Below, in pieces: positions 29,184-39,391 of a DNA stretch of 64,000 nt. Origin of the DNA: Nocardioides oleivorans (lineage in GTDB: Bacteria > Actinomycetota > Actinomycetes > Propionibacteriales > Nocardioidaceae); assembly GCF_004137255.1 (NCBI RefSeq), contig NZ_SDWT01000001.1, positions 682,001 through 746,000 on the forward strand. Direction: 5' to 3'. Numbering within the stretch: position 1 is the first letter of the stretch; each line of letters opens with the position of its first letter. Under the pieces are notes generated by a model, which worked only from the letters and a program-made list of their open reading frames with translations, did no database searches and was not told where the DNA came from. Made by a program: the position numbers and the translations under genes.

Positions 29184-29219
29184 GTTGCGTATGTCGCAAC
29201 CGGATGCTCGGAGCGCAAC
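29184..29219 (-). promoter_or_regulatory. Tandem IclR-type operator, aldehyde dehydrogenase operon
   Basis: GTTGCG-TATGT-CGCAAC (29184-29200, perfect half-sites) and GATGCT-CGGAG-CGCAAC (29203-29219), offset 19 bp, 27-62 bases before the start codon. Possible minus-strand promoter: TTGACG (29258-29263), 17 bases, CATCCT (29235-29240). Confidence 0.8.
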
Positions 29220-29284
29220 CAGCCAGACACCCGAAGGATGCTGCGACGACACCCACTCGTCAAGGGTGACCGTCACACCGTGAC

Positions 29285-30103
29285 CTAGCGGTGACCCCAG
29301 CCCAGGCGGTGCGACGCCTCGACGGCGGCCTCGCGCACCAGGCGCACCACCTCGGGGACCCGCTCCTGCGTCAGGCGGAACGACGGACCCGACACGCTGA
29401 GCGAGGCGACCACGTCCCCGTGCGCGTTGCGGATCGGCGCCGCCACGGCGGTGAGGCCGACCTCGAGCTCGTCGATCGCGACGGCGTAGCCCTGGTCGCG
29501 CACCTGCGTGAGCTCCTCGCGCAGGTCGCCGAGCGCGGTGATCGTGTGTGGGGTGTACGTCGCCAGGGTGCCGAGGGCCGCCTCGAGCTCGGCGTCGTCG
29601 AGCCAGCTCAGCAGGACCTTGCCGTTGCTGGTCGCGTGGAGCGGGATGTGCTGGCCGACCCAGTTGTGCGGCTGGAGCGCGGACGACCCGGCGACCTGGT
29701 CGAGGTAGAGCGCCGAGTGGTCGGACAGGACGGCGATGTTGACCGTCTCCCCGGTGTCGGCGGCGAGCTGGCGCGTGAGCGGGCGGGCCTCCTGGACCAG
29801 GTCGAGGCGGGCGGTGGTGGCGCCGGCGAGCCGCAGGATGCCCATGCCGAGGCGGTAGCGGCCCCGGTCGGTGGTCTGCTCCACGAGGCGGTGCGCCTCC
29901 AGGGTCGCGACCAGCCGGAAGGCCGTGCTCTTGTGGACGCCGAGCTCGCCGGCGATCTCGGTGACGCCCGACTCCCCGGTGCGCGCGAGCACCTCCAGGA
30001 TGGCCAGGGCGCGGTCGACCGACTGCACCCCGGCACCGGTGACCGCGGAGCTGGTGGAGACGATCTCCTCGCTCCGGTCCCGGCCGTCGACCACGTCCGT
30101 CAT
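29285..30103 (-). CDS. IclR family transcriptional regulator
   Basis: 272 residues. The N-terminal winged helix-turn-helix (about 28-88; [20 protein letters not shown]) is followed by an IclR effector domain (about 105-265) with [19 protein letters not shown] and [18 protein letters not shown]. It is divergent from purU, and its start lies 36 bases from a tandem operator, suggesting autoregulation. It is the best candidate for binding the five tandem operators. The effector is probably choline, betaine or a product, by context only. Confidence 0.93.
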   Translation of the reverse strand: MTDVVDGRDRSEEIVSTSSAVTGAGVQSVDRALAILEVLARTGESGVTEIAGELGVHKSTAFRLVATLEAHRLVEQTTDRGRYRLGMGILRLAGATTARLDLVQEARPLTRQLAADTGETVNIAVLSDHSALYLDQVAGSSALQPHNWVGQHIPLHATSNGKVLLSWLDDAELEAALGTLATYTPHTITALGDLREELTQVRDQGYAVAIDELEVGLTAVAAPIRNAHGDVVASLSVSGPSFRLTQERVPEVVRLVREAAVEASHRLGWGHR

Positions 30104-30139
30104 GTCCGGGACACTAGCGCAGCCTCTAGCGCGAAGGCT

Positions 30140-30175
30140 GTTGCGTATCGCAGACTGCGTTTCGTCGGACGCAAC
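30140..30175. promoter_or_regulatory. Tandem IclR-type operator between iclR and purU
   Basis: GTTGCG-TATCG-CAGACT (30140-30156, right half degenerate) and GTTTCG-TCGGA-CGCAAC (30159-30175), offset 19 bp, in the 113-base divergent gap. It could control both the regulator and purU-fhs. Promoter boxes here are not clear; TAGTGT at 30111-30116 (minus strand) is a possible -10 for iclR, giving an almost leaderless mRNA. Confidence 0.75.
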
Positions 30176-30216
30176 AGATCCGGCGCGTCCCGTCCCACGT
30201 CGTCCCAGGAGACACC

Positions 30217-31083
30217 ATGGTCCAGGGTCCCATCGGATCCGAGTACGTCCTCACCCTCTCGTGCCCGGACCGGCCCGGCATCGTCCATGCCGTCTCCGGG
30301 TTCCTCGTCGAGCGGGGTGCGAACATCGTCGAGAGCCAGCAGTTCTGGGACCGCCTCACCGATCGCTTCTTCATGCGGATCGGGTTCGACGCCCCGTCGA
30401 GCACGAGTGCCGACGAGCTCCGGGAGGCGTTCTCCGCGATCGCGGAGCAGCGCGAGATGACGTACGAGCTGTGGTCGGCCGCCGCGCCCTACCGCACCCT
30501 CATCATGGTCTCCAAGCACCTGCACTGCCTCAACGACCTGCTCTTCCGCGCCAGCACCGGCGCACTGCAGATCGAGATCCCGGCGGTCGTGTCCAACCAC
30601 CCCGACGCCGAGGCGCTCGTGACGTCCTACGGCCTCGACTTCCACCACATCCCGGTGACGCCCGAGACGAAGGTCGACGCCGAGAAGCAGCTGATGGAGC
30701 TCGTCGACGAGACCGGCACCCACCTGGTCGTGCTCGCCCGCTACATGCAGGTGCTCACCGACGACCTGTGCCGCCAGCTGTCGGGTCGCGCGATCAACAT
30801 CCACCACTCGTTCCTGCCGAGCTTCAAGGGCGCCAAGCCCTACCACCAGGCCTTCGACCGCGGGGTCAAGCTGGTGGGCGCGACCGCGCACTACGTGACC
30901 GGCGACCTCGACGAGGGCCCGATCATCGAGCAGGACGTCCTCCGGGTCGACCACAACTACGACCAGGACCAGCTCGTCGCAGCGGGCCGCGACGTGGAGG
31001 CGCAGGTGCTCTCGCGGGCCGTGCGCTGGCACGCCCAGTCGCGGGTGCTGCGCAACGGCGACCGCACGGTCGTCTTCCGCTAG
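30217..31083 (+). CDS. purU: Formyltetrahydrofolate deformylase
   Basis: 288 residues: an N-terminal ACT domain (about 10-85; [20 protein letters not shown]) and a C-terminal formyltransferase-fold hydrolase with [20 protein letters not shown] and the catalytic Asp in [15 protein letters not shown]. It hydrolyses 10-formyl-THF to THF and formate. AGGAG lies 6 bases before the ATG. It precedes fhs, which runs the reverse chemistry, and shares a regulator site with betaine genes. The likely job is to recycle THF during methyl oxidation. Confidence 0.96.
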   Translation: MVQGPIGSEYVLTLSCPDRPGIVHAVSGFLVERGANIVESQQFWDRLTDRFFMRIGFDAPSSTSADELREAFSAIAEQREMTYELWSAAAPYRTLIMVSKHLHCLNDLLFRASTGALQIEIPAVVSNHPDAEALVTSYGLDFHHIPVTPETKVDAEKQLMELVDETGTHLVVLARYMQVLTDDLCRQLSGRAINIHHSFLPSFKGAKPYHQAFDRGVKLVGATAHYVTGDLDEGPIIEQDVLRVDHNYDQDQLVAAGRDVEAQVLSRAVRWHAQSRVLRNGDRTVVFR

Positions 31084-31136
31084 GCAGCCGACACGCACCA
31101 CCCGCCCCCACCCCGGGGACCGATCGAGGGAGCGCC

Positions 31137-32816
31137 ATGCAGTCCGACATCGAGATCGCCAACGCAGCCGTCCTGCGTCCCGTCCGCGAGGTCGCGGAGG
31201 AGACGCTCGGTATCACCGAGGACCACCTGGTCCCCTACGGCCACTACAAGGCGAAGGTCGACATCGGCTACCTGTCGTCCCTGGCCGACCGGCCGCTGGG
31301 CAAGCTGGTGCTGGTCACCGCCCTGTCCCCCACGCCCCCCGGCGAGGGCAAGACGACCACGACGGTCGGCCTGACCGACGCCCTGCACGGGCTCGGGCAC
31401 AGGACGGTGGCCTGCCTGCGCGAGCCGTCGATGGGACCGGTCTTCGGGATGAAGGGCGGCGCGGCCGGCGGCGGCTTCAGCCAGGTCGTGCCGATGACCG
31501 ACATCAACCTGCACTTCACCGGCGACTTCGCTGCGATCGCGGCGGCCAACAACCTGCTCGCCGCGCTCGTCGACAACCACATCCACCACGGCAACGAGCT
31601 CGACATCGACGTCCGCAGCATCACGTGGAAGCGGGTGCTCGACACCAACGACCGCGCGCTGCGTGAGGTCGTCGTGGCGATGGGCGGTCACGCCAACGGC
31701 TTCCCGCGCGAGGACGGCTTCGACATCGTCGTGGCCTCGGAGCTGATGGCGATCTTCTGCCTCACCGAGTCGTGGGGCGACCTCAAGCAGCGCATCGGCG
31801 ACATCGTGATCGGCTACACCCGGGCGATGGTCCCGGTCACCGCGCGCGAGCTCGGGGCCGACGGGGCGATGGCCGTCCTCCTGCGCGACGCCCTCGCCCC
31901 GAACCTGGTGCAGACGCTCGGCGGGGCGCCGGCGTTCGTCCACGGCGGTCCGTTCGCCAACATCGCGCACGGCTGCAGCTCGGTCATGGCGACCCGCGCC
32001 GGCCTCCGGCTGGCCGACATCGTCGTCACCGAGGCGGGCTTCGGCGCCGACCTGGGAGCGGAGAAGTTCGTCGACATCAAGTGCCGCAAGTCGGGCCTGC
32101 GCCCCGACGTGGCCGTCGTGGTGGCGACCGTGCGCGCCCTGAAGTACCACGGCGGCGTGGCCCTCGCCGACCTCGGCACCGAGGACATCGGGGCCGTCGA
32201 GGCCGGGATGGCCAACCTGCGCCGCCACCTCGCCAACGTCCGCGAGGTCTACGGCATCCCGGCGGTGGTCGCGGTCAACCGCTTCCCCACCGACACCGAC
32301 GCGGAGGTCGCCCGGGTCGTCGAGCTCGTCGCGGACGAGGGCGTGCGAGCCTTCCCCGCCACGCACTTCGCCGACGGCGGGCCGGGTGCCACCGCCCTGG
32401 CAGAGGGCGTGCTCGCCACCCTCGCCGAGCCGTCGGCGTACGACTTCTCCTTCACCTACGACGACGACCTGCCGCTCACGGCGAAGGTCGAGGCGATCGC
32501 CACCCGGCTCTACGGCGCCGGGCAGGTGACGTGGGAGGCGAAGGCCCGACGTCGGCTCCAGCGCATCGAGGGCGACGGCTTCGGCGGCCTGCCGGTCTGC
32601 GTCGCGAAGACGCAGTACTCCTTCTCCACCGATCCGACGTCGCTCGGGGCCCCGTCGGGCCACGAGCTGCACGTCAGGGAGGTACGCCTCTCGGCCGGCG
32701 CCGGGTTCGTCGTCGTGGTGTGCGGCGACATGATGACCATGCCCGGCCTGCCGCGCGACCCGTCGGCCGCCCGGATCGACCTGGCCGAGGACGGGACCAT
32801 CCTCGGCCTGTCGTAG
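31137..32816 (+). CDS. fhs: Formate-tetrahydrofolate ligase
   Basis: 559 residues, full length. The ATP-binding loop is [14 protein letters not shown] (about 64-77), with family segments [18 protein letters not shown] and [14 protein letters not shown]. It converts formate, THF and ATP to 10-formyl-THF. ATG 31137 has GAGGGAG upstream and lies 53 bases after purU, probably one transcript. It ends 17 bases from the convergent MttB-family gene, with no terminator visible between them. Confidence 0.97.
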   Translation: MQSDIEIANAAVLRPVREVAEETLGITEDHLVPYGHYKAKVDIGYLSSLADRPLGKLVLVTALSPTPPGEGKTTTTVGLTDALHGLGHRTVACLREPSMGPVFGMKGGAAGGGFSQVVPMTDINLHFTGDFAAIAAANNLLAALVDNHIHHGNELDIDVRSITWKRVLDTNDRALREVVVAMGGHANGFPREDGFDIVVASELMAIFCLTESWGDLKQRIGDIVIGYTRAMVPVTARELGADGAMAVLLRDALAPNLVQTLGGAPAFVHGGPFANIAHGCSSVMATRAGLRLADIVVTEAGFGADLGAEKFVDIKCRKSGLRPDVAVVVATVRALKYHGGVALADLGTEDIGAVEAGMANLRRHLANVREVYGIPAVVAVNRFPTDTDAEVARVVELVADEGVRAFPATHFADGGPGATALAEGVLATLAEPSAYDFSFTYDDDLPLTAKVEAIATRLYGAGQVTWEAKARRRLQRIEGDGFGGLPVCVAKTQYSFSTDPTSLGAPSGHELHVREVRLSAGAGFVVVVCGDMMTMPGLPRDPSAARIDLAEDGTILGLS

Positions 32817-32833
32817 TCGCCCTCGGCGTCCCG

Positions 32834-34273
32834 TCAGTCGCCGAGCTCCGCGCGGCGGCGGATGACGTAGTCCTCGAGCTCCTCGCGGACCGCGTCGTCG
32901 ATCGCCGGCTGCTCGTAGGCCTCCAGCGTCTTCTGGTACTCGACCGTGGCGCGGTCGTTGGCGTCGTTGCCGCCGTTGCGCATCCAGCGCTCGTAGTTCT
33001 CCGATGAGGAGAGCAGCGGGCGGTAGAAGCAGGTGCGGAAGCGCTCCATCGTGTGCATCGCGCCGAGGAAGTGGCCGCCGTGGCCGACCTCCTGGTGGGC
33101 GTCGAAGGCCATCGAGGCCTCGTCGATCTCGAGGGGCGTGAACTCGTGCTGGAGCATCTGCAGCAGCTCGATGTCGACGATGAACTTCTCGTAGCCGGCG
33201 ACCAGGCCGCCCTCGAGCCAGCCGGCGGAGTGCATCACCCAGTTGGCGCCGGCCAGGAAGGTCGGCATCAGCGTCATGAGCGCCTCGTAGCCCGCCTGCG
33301 CGTCGGCGACCTGGGAGGAGGTCAGGCCGCCACCGGTGCGGAAGGGCAGGCCGAAGTGGCGCGCGATCTGGCCGGTGCAGAGCAGGCCCAGCCCGGACTC
33401 GGGGGTGCCGAAGGTCGGGGAGCCCGACTGCATGTCGATGTTGGACAGGAACGACCCGAAGACGACGGGCGTGCCGGGGCGGATCAGCTGCGACAGGGCG
33501 ATGCCCGACAGCGCCTCCACGATCTGCTGCACCAGTGCGGCCGGGATGGTCACCGGCGACATTGCGCCCATCAGGATGAACGGGGTGAGCACGACCGGCT
33601 GCCCGGCGGCGGAGTACTCGAACTGCGCCTCGAGCATGCGGTCGTCCCAGCGGAGCGGGGAGTTGCAGTTGATCAGCGAGATCGACGCGGGCGTCTTCTC
33701 GATCGCCTCACGCGAGCCGAAGAGGATCGAGCTCATCGCGATCGTGTCGGCGGCGTTGACCCCCGAGACGACGTTGCCCATGTAGATCTTGTCCGTCAGC
33801 GTCTGCAGCGCGTAAGTCATGTCGAGGTGGCGGCTGTCGAGCGGGGTGTCGTTGGGCTCGCAGATCACACCGCCGGCGGAGTCGAGCACGGAGTAGGACT
33901 GCGCCAGCTTGGTGAAGTTGCGGAAGTCGTCCATCGTCGCGTCGCGTCGTACGTCGCCCTGCCGCACGAAGGGCGGCCCGTAGACCGCTCCGAAGGCCAT
34001 CGAGTCACCGCCGATGTGCACGTTGTTCGCCGGGTTGCGCGCCTGGATGTCGAACTCGCCGGGCGCCTTGGCGACCTGCTCGAGGACGAAGTCGGGGTCG
34101 AGGAAGACGGTGTTGCCCTCGACCCGCTGGCCGGCCTTGCGGAACAGCTCGAGCGCGCGGTCGTCCATGAACTCGACGCCGATCTCGGTCATCAGGCGTC
34201 GCCAGCCCTTGTCCAGGGTGGCCATGGCTTCCTCGGACAGCACCTCGTAGCGCGGCATCGTGTTGCGGAACAA
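32834..34273 (-). CDS. MttB superfamily corrinoid methyltransferase (no pyrrolysine)
   Basis: 479 residues without an in-frame stop, so it is a non-pyrrolysine member of the trimethylamine methyltransferase (MttB) superfamily. Characterised non-Pyl members such as Desulfitobacterium MtgB use glycine betaine, and others use proline betaine or carnitine. It would transfer one methyl to Co(I) of the corrinoid protein at 35217. TTG 34271-34273 is taken as start because AGGAGGA lies 5 bases upstream; ATG 34256-34258 is an alternative without a ribosome site. It is divergent from the IclR-corrinoid operon across a 28-bp palindrome. Betaine as substrate is inferred from context. Confidence 0.88.
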   Translation of the reverse strand: MFRNTMPRYEVLSEEAMATLDKGWRRLMTEIGVEFMDDRALELFRKAGQRVEGNTVFLDPDFVLEQVAKAPGEFDIQARNPANNVHIGGDSMAFGAVYGPPFVRQGDVRRDATMDDFRNFTKLAQSYSVLDSAGGVICEPNDTPLDSRHLDMTYALQTLTDKIYMGNVVSGVNAADTIAMSSILFGSREAIEKTPASISLINCNSPLRWDDRMLEAQFEYSAAGQPVVLTPFILMGAMSPVTIPAALVQQIVEALSGIALSQLIRPGTPVVFGSFLSNIDMQSGSPTFGTPESGLGLLCTGQIARHFGLPFRTGGGLTSSQVADAQAGYEALMTLMPTFLAGANWVMHSAGWLEGGLVAGYEKFIVDIELLQMLQHEFTPLEIDEASMAFDAHQEVGHGGHFLGAMHTMERFRTCFYRPLLSSSENYERWMRNGGNDANDRATVEYQKTLEAYEQPAIDDAVREELEDYVIRRRAELGD

Positions 34274-34362
34274 CGGGTCCTCCTGCAGCAGATTTCGTTC
34301 GGGGGCGGCTGGAGCGACGTGACCGAATCCCTTGACCGCGGCTCACGACGGCTTCTAGCCTC

Positions 34363-34390
34363 ATGATGTGGAACCAAGGTTCCACATCAT
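34363..34390. promoter_or_regulatory. 28-bp palindromic operator between mttB-like and iclR genes
   Basis: A perfect 13-base inverted repeat (34363-34375 and 34378-34390) around AA, with core TGGAACC-AA-GGTTCCA. An overlapping TTCCA-CATCA-TGGAA (34380-34394) follows. It differs from the GTTGCG sites, so the second IclR protein, encoded 39 bases away, is the likely binder, acting on both divergent transcripts. Confidence 0.8.
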
Positions 34391-34428
34391 GGAACTCGTT
34401 GGGAACCCCCTCGGACGAAGGAGTCGTC

Positions 34429-35216
34429 GTGAGTGACGCCGCCACCGGCACGCAGGCGCTCGACCGCGCCGCGGACCTGGTCGCGACCGTCGTCCACGCC
34501 GACGAGCCTCTGACGTTCGGCGAGCTCCAGGACTCGAGCGGGCTGGCCAAGTCCACGACCTCACGGCTCCTCACCGGCCTCGAGCGCTCCGGGCTGCTGG
34601 AGCGCGACGACTCCGGGTCCTACGTCGCCGGCCGGCTCTTCTGGCTCTACGCCGCCCGCCACGACCCGTGGGAGGAGCTGGTCCGCCTCGCCCGCCCCGT
34701 GATGGAGGAGACCGGTGAGGCCACCGGCGAGACCGTCCACCTCAGCGTCTCGCGCGCCGAGCGGGTGGTGCAGGTCGCCCAGGTCGACTCCACCTTCCTC
34801 CTCGGCACCCGCGACTGGACCGAGATCGACGTGCCCGTGCACTGCTCGGCGCTCGGCAAGGTCTTCCTCGCGTGGAGCGACCTGGCCCTGCCCGAGGGCG
34901 ACCTCGAGCGCCCGACGCCCGCCACGATCACCGACCGCGCCGCCCTGCGCCGCGACGGCCTGCGTGCCCGCGAGCGCGGCTGGGCCATCACCGACGACGA
35001 GCTCGAGATCGGCCTGACGGGTCTCGCCGTCCCGGTCCTCGGCATCCACGGCGACGTCGTCGCCGCCCTGGGCATCTCCGGGCCCACCCCCCGCCTGCAG
35101 GAACGGCTCGACGACCTCGGCCGCCACCTGCTGGACCAGTCCACCGCGTTGTCGGCACTGCTGCGCGGCCCGGCCAAGCCCTCTCACCGATCCGTTCGCA
35201 CGCAGGAGGTTGTCGC

Positions 35217-35220
<4 letters not shown>
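34429..35220 (+). CDS. IclR family transcriptional regulator, corrinoid operon
   Basis: 263 residues from GTG 34429-34431, with GAAGGAG 5 bases upstream; the upstream ATG at 34363 lies inside the palindromic operator and was rejected. It has a winged helix-turn-helix (about 10-70; FGELQDSSGLAKSTTSRLLT) and an IclR effector domain (IDVPVHCSALGKVFLAW, ITDDELEIGLTGLAVPV). It is the first gene of the operon iclR-corrinoid protein-methyltransferase-ramA-DUF1638, joined to the corrinoid gene by an ATGA overlap. It probably senses the methylated substrate and controls the divergent MttB-family gene as well. Confidence 0.92.
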
Positions 35221-35878
<658 letters not shown>

Positions 35879-35882
<4 letters not shown>

Positions 35883-36757
35883 GCCTCCACACGGTGCTGC
35901 GCTCCGCCACCAAGGAGGTCGTGATCGGCCACGACCAGCCGTTCTGCGTCATCGGCGAGCGGATCAACCCGACGGGCCGCCGCATCTTCCAGGAGCAGCT
36001 GCGCGCCGGCGACTTCTCCGCCATCGAGCGCGACGTCAAGGCCCAGGTCGAGGGCGGCGCCAACGTCCTCGACATCAACATGGGCGTCCCCCTGACCGAC
36101 GAGCCCGAGCTGCTGGCCAAGGCCGTGCAGATGGTCCAGGAGCTCACCGACCTGCCGATCTGCATCGACTCCTCGGTCGTCGAGGCGCTCGAGGCAGGCC
36201 TGTCGGTCTACCAGGGCCGCGCGCTCGTCAACTCGATCACCGCCGAGGACGACCGCATGGCGGCGATCCTCCCGCTGGTCAAGAAGTACGACGCGGCGAT
36301 CATCGCGCTCCCCAACGACCACGACGAGATCCCGATGGAGGCCGACAAGCGCGTCGAGCTGACCGGAAAGATCATCCGCGTGGCCACCGAGGAGTACGGC
36401 ATCGCGCAGGCCGACATCGTCATCGACCCGCTGGCGATGCCCATCGGCGCCGACACCGGCACCAGCCTGGTCACCTTCGAGGTCATGCGCCGGATCCGTG
36501 ACGACTTCGGCGTGAACATGACCTGCGGTGCCTCCAACGTCTCGTTCGGCATGCCCGGTCGGCACACGCTCAACGCGACCTGGCTGCCGATGGCGATGGC
36601 CTCGGGCCTCACCAGCGCGATCATGGACGCCCGGACGCCGATGATCGTCGAGTCGGTGCGAGCCGCCGACGTGTTCCTCGGCCACGACGACTGGGGCATG
36701 GCGTGGATCTCCGCGCACCGGGCCAAGCAGGCGGCGGCGGAGGCGGCCACAGCGTGA
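35879..36757 (+). CDS. Methylcorrinoid:tetrahydrofolate methyltransferase
   Basis: 292 residues with a pterin-binding TIM barrel of the dihydropteroate synthase/MetH type: VIGERINPTGRR near the start, GGANVLDINMGVP (about 59-71), ICIDSS and a late MTCGASNVSFGMPGR. It matches MtgA/MtvA/AcsE-like enzymes that move methyl groups between corrinoid protein and THF. With the MttB-family protein and corrinoid carrier it completes a three-part methyltransferase. The metF-like gene nearby would use the methyl-THF product. Confidence 0.93.
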
Positions 36758-38745
36758 CGCAGCCTCCCGAGGGGCCCGACTTCTCGATCGCCGACGTGGC
36801 CCGTGAGGGCCTGATCGAGAGGCCGGGCACCGAGCCCGTCCCCCACGACGGCACCGGCCGCGTGGACCTCGCCTTCACCGTCCACAGCAAGGCGGAGGGC
36901 GGCGCCGACGTGCCGCCCGCCCAGCGCTCCGTGCGCGTCCCGCCCGGCGTCACCGTCTTCGACGCGGCGTCGTGGAACGGCATCGCGATCGACTCCACCT
37001 GCGGTGGCCACGGCACCTGCCACAAGTGCAAGATCCAGATCACCTCCGACGTCGACGTGCCGATCACCCGGCACGACGCGCGCACCTTCACCGAGTCCCA
37101 GCTCACCGACGGCTGGCGGCTCGGCTGCCTGGTGCACGCCACCCGCGACCTGAAGGTCGAGGTGCCGCCGCTGACCACGCGCCCGAAGGCCGCGACCGTC
37201 GGCATCGGCCGCCAGGTCATCCTGCGCCCGGCGCTGCAGAAGAGGTACGTCGAGCTCGCCGAGGCCACGCTCGCCGACCAGCGCACCGACCTGGTCCGGT
37301 TGACCGACGCCATCGACGACCTCGAGCTCACCGCCGACCTCCACGTCCTGCGGCGGCTCTCGACCGTGCTGCGGCAGTCGGACTTCAAGGTCACCGCCGT
37401 GATCGTCGACGAGGACCTCATCGACGTCGAGCCGGGCGACACGACCGGGTCGCGCTACGCCATCGCGTTCGACCTCGGCACCACGACCGTCGTCGGCACC
37501 CTCCTCGACGTCAGCACCGGCACGCCGATGGCGGTCACGTCGATGCTCAACGCCCAGCAGCCCTTCGGCGGCGACGTGATCACCCGGATCAGCGCCACGA
37601 TGATGGACCCCGAGGCGCTCGGCCGGCTCCAGGACGCTGCGGGCCGCACGCTCGCCGAGCTCGCCGAGCAGGTCTGCCGTGAGGCCGGGGTCGACCCCGC
37701 CCACGTCTACGAGGTCGCTGTCGCCGGCAACGCCACGATGACCGCGCTCGCCCTCGGCATCGACCCCGAGCCGCTCGGCGTCGCGCCGTTCGTGATGTCG
37801 GCCGCTCAGCCACCATCGGTGCTCGCCTCCGACATCGGCCTCAGCGTCCACCCCCGCGCCCGGGCCTTCTTCTTCCCCGCGCTCGGCGCCTACGTCGGCG
37901 GCGACATCGTCGCCGGCATGCTGGCCACCGGCATGGACCGCGACAAGCGCACCCGGCTCTTCATCGACGTCGGCACCAACTGCGAGATCGTGCTCAGCGA
38001 CGGCGAGACCATCCTGTCGACGGCGGCACCGGCAGGCCCGGCCTTCGAGGGCGGCGCCATCCGCTGCGGCATGCGCGCCGCCGACGGCGCCATCGAGGTG
38101 ATCAAGCTCGACCCCCGCGCCGAGGGCGAGGACCCCGCGGTCACCCTCGGAGTCATCGGCGACGTCGAGCCCAAGGGGCTGTGCGGCTCCGGTCTCGTCG
38201 ACGCGGTGGCCGAGCTGGTGAAGGTCCGGCTGCTCGACTCGAGCGGTCGCTTCGTCCCCGACGAGGACGCCAAGGAGATCGCACCCGCCCTGGCCGACCG
38301 GATGGCACGCATCGGCGAGGAGCGTGTCTTTATCCTCCACCGCCCCACGCCCGACGCCGAGCCCAACGAGTGCGTCTACCTCTCCCAGCGCGACGTCCGC
38401 GAGCTCCAGTTCGCCAAGGCCGCGATCTCGACCGGCTGGTCGCTCCTCCTCGAGGAGCTCGGACTCGAGCACCGCGACGTGCAGCAGGTGCTGCTCGCCG
38501 GCTCGTTCGGCAGCTACCTCTCCCCCGCCTCCGCGGTCCGCATCGGGCTCGTGCCGCAGCTGCCGGTGCTGCGCATCGTCGCGGCCGGCAACGTGGCCGG
38601 AGAGGGCGCGAAGATGGCCCTGCTGTCGGTCCGCGAGCGGGCCGGCGCACTGGCCCTGCTCGAGGAGGTGACCTATGTCGAGCTCTCGGACCGACCCGAC
38701 TTCAACGACGCCTTCGTCGACCAGCTCTCCTTCCAGGCACCCTGA
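36754..38745 (+). CDS. Corrinoid activation protein, RamA/RACo-like ATPase
   Basis: 663 residues from GTG 36754-36756 (GTGA overlap). The N-terminal plant-type [2Fe-2S] ferredoxin domain has Cys 83, 89, 92 and 125 (CGGHGTCHKC and GC). A linker is followed by a RACo middle region and an ASKHA-type ATPase domain (DUF4445) with FDLGTTTVVGTLLD, DVGTNCEIVLS and GLCGSGLVD. These proteins use ATP to return inactive Co(II) corrinoid to Co(I). This would matter in an aerobe, where Co(I) oxidises often. Family members characterised biochemically are mostly from anaerobes. Confidence 0.93.
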   Translation: MTQPPEGPDFSIADVAREGLIERPGTEPVPHDGTGRVDLAFTVHSKAEGGADVPPAQRSVRVPPGVTVFDAASWNGIAIDSTCGGHGTCHKCKIQITSDVDVPITRHDARTFTESQLTDGWRLGCLVHATRDLKVEVPPLTTRPKAATVGIGRQVILRPALQKRYVELAEATLADQRTDLVRLTDAIDDLELTADLHVLRRLSTVLRQSDFKVTAVIVDEDLIDVEPGDTTGSRYAIAFDLGTTTVVGTLLDVSTGTPMAVTSMLNAQQPFGGDVITRISATMMDPEALGRLQDAAGRTLAELAEQVCREAGVDPAHVYEVAVAGNATMTALALGIDPEPLGVAPFVMSAAQPPSVLASDIGLSVHPRARAFFFPALGAYVGGDIVAGMLATGMDRDKRTRLFIDVGTNCEIVLSDGETILSTAAPAGPAFEGGAIRCGMRAADGAIEVIKLDPRAEGEDPAVTLGVIGDVEPKGLCGSGLVDAVAELVKVRLLDSSGRFVPDEDAKEIAPALADRMARIGEERVFILHRPTPDAEPNECVYLSQRDVRELQFAKAAISTGWSLLLEELGLEHRDVQQVLLAGSFGSYLSPASAVRIGLVPQLPVLRIVAAGNVAGEGAKMALLSVRERAGALALLEEVTYVELSDRPDFNDAFVDQLSFQAP

Positions 38746-39391
38746 CCGCCACCCTGACCGCCACCCCGACCGCCTTCCCGATCGCCAGCCCGATCGCTCG
38801 GGTCGCACCGCGATCATCGCCTGCGGCGCGATCGCCCAGCCGGCCGCTGCCGTCGTCGAGCGCAACGCCTGGCCCGTCGACGTGCACCCGCTCCCCCCGC
38901 TGCTCCACAACCATCCCGACCGCATCGCCCACGACGTGCGCGAGCTCGCCCTCCACCTCGGCGCGACCTACGGCCGCGTGGTGATCGGCTACGCCGACTG
39001 CGGGACCTACGGCGCGCTCGACGAGGTGTGCCGCGAGCTCGGGCTGGAGCGGTTGCCGGGACTGCACTGCTACGACGTGTACGCCGGCCCGTCCCGCCTC
39101 GAGAGGTTCTTCGACGAGCAGCCGGGGACCTACCTGCTCACCGACTTCCTGGTGCGCTCGTTCGGGCGCACGGTGATCCAGGAGATGGGCCTGGACCGCT
39201 ACCCGGAGCTGCGGGACACCTACTTCGGCAACTACACGCGCGTCGTGTGGCTGGCCCAGTCGCCCGACGACGACCTGCGCGCGCTGGCCGAGCAGGCAGC
39301 GGCGAGCATCGGCCTGCCGCTGACCGTCGTCGAGACGGGTGACCACGGCCTCGAGGCCGCCATCGCCGACCTCGTCTCCCCCGCTCCCTAG
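38675..39391 (+). CDS. DUF1638 family protein
   Basis: 238 residues. The ATG is preceded by a strong AGGAGGTGACCT, so translation starts inside the end of the ramA-like gene with a 71-base overlap. The first 42 residues are low complexity, including five HPDR/LPDR/QPDR-type units encoded by degenerate 12-base repeats (38738-38800). The DUF1638 domain follows (IIACGAIAQP, IGYADCGTYGALDEVC, CYDVYAGPSRLERF) with several conserved Cys and Asp. DUF1638 genes accompany MttB-type corrinoid clusters in other genomes; the molecular role is unknown. Confidence 0.88.
   Translation: MSSSRTDPTSTTPSSTSSPSRHPDRHPDRHPDRLPDRQPDRSGRTAIIACGAIAQPAAAVVERNAWPVDVHPLPPLLHNHPDRIAHDVRELALHLGATYGRVVIGYADCGTYGALDEVCRELGLERLPGLHCYDVYAGPSRLERFFDEQPGTYLLTDFLVRSFGRTVIQEMGLDRYPELRDTYFGNYTRVVWLAQSPDDDLRALAEQAAASIGLPLTVVETGDHGLEAAIADLVSPAP
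38738..38800 (+). repeat. Degenerate 12-base tandem repeat across the ramA-like stop
   Basis: About five units of the type CACCCTGACCGC, drifting to TTCCCGATCGCC, encode the HPDR-like repeat of the DUF1638 protein. The first unit contains the stop codon of the overlapping upstream gene. Confidence 0.7.

Noticed and set aside
32834..34273. A pyrrolysine codon in the MttB-like gene
   Set aside because: The frame has no internal TAG and is full length, so it belongs to the non-Pyl group.
34274..34362. A cobalamin riboswitch before the corrinoid methyltransferase gene
   Set aside because: The leader is too short and no B12-box-like motif was found; control seems to be by the IclR palindrome.
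34363..34428. Upstream ATG for the second IclR regulator
   Set aside because: It lies inside the 28-bp palindrome and lacks a ribosome site; GTG 34429 has GAAGGAG and fits family length.
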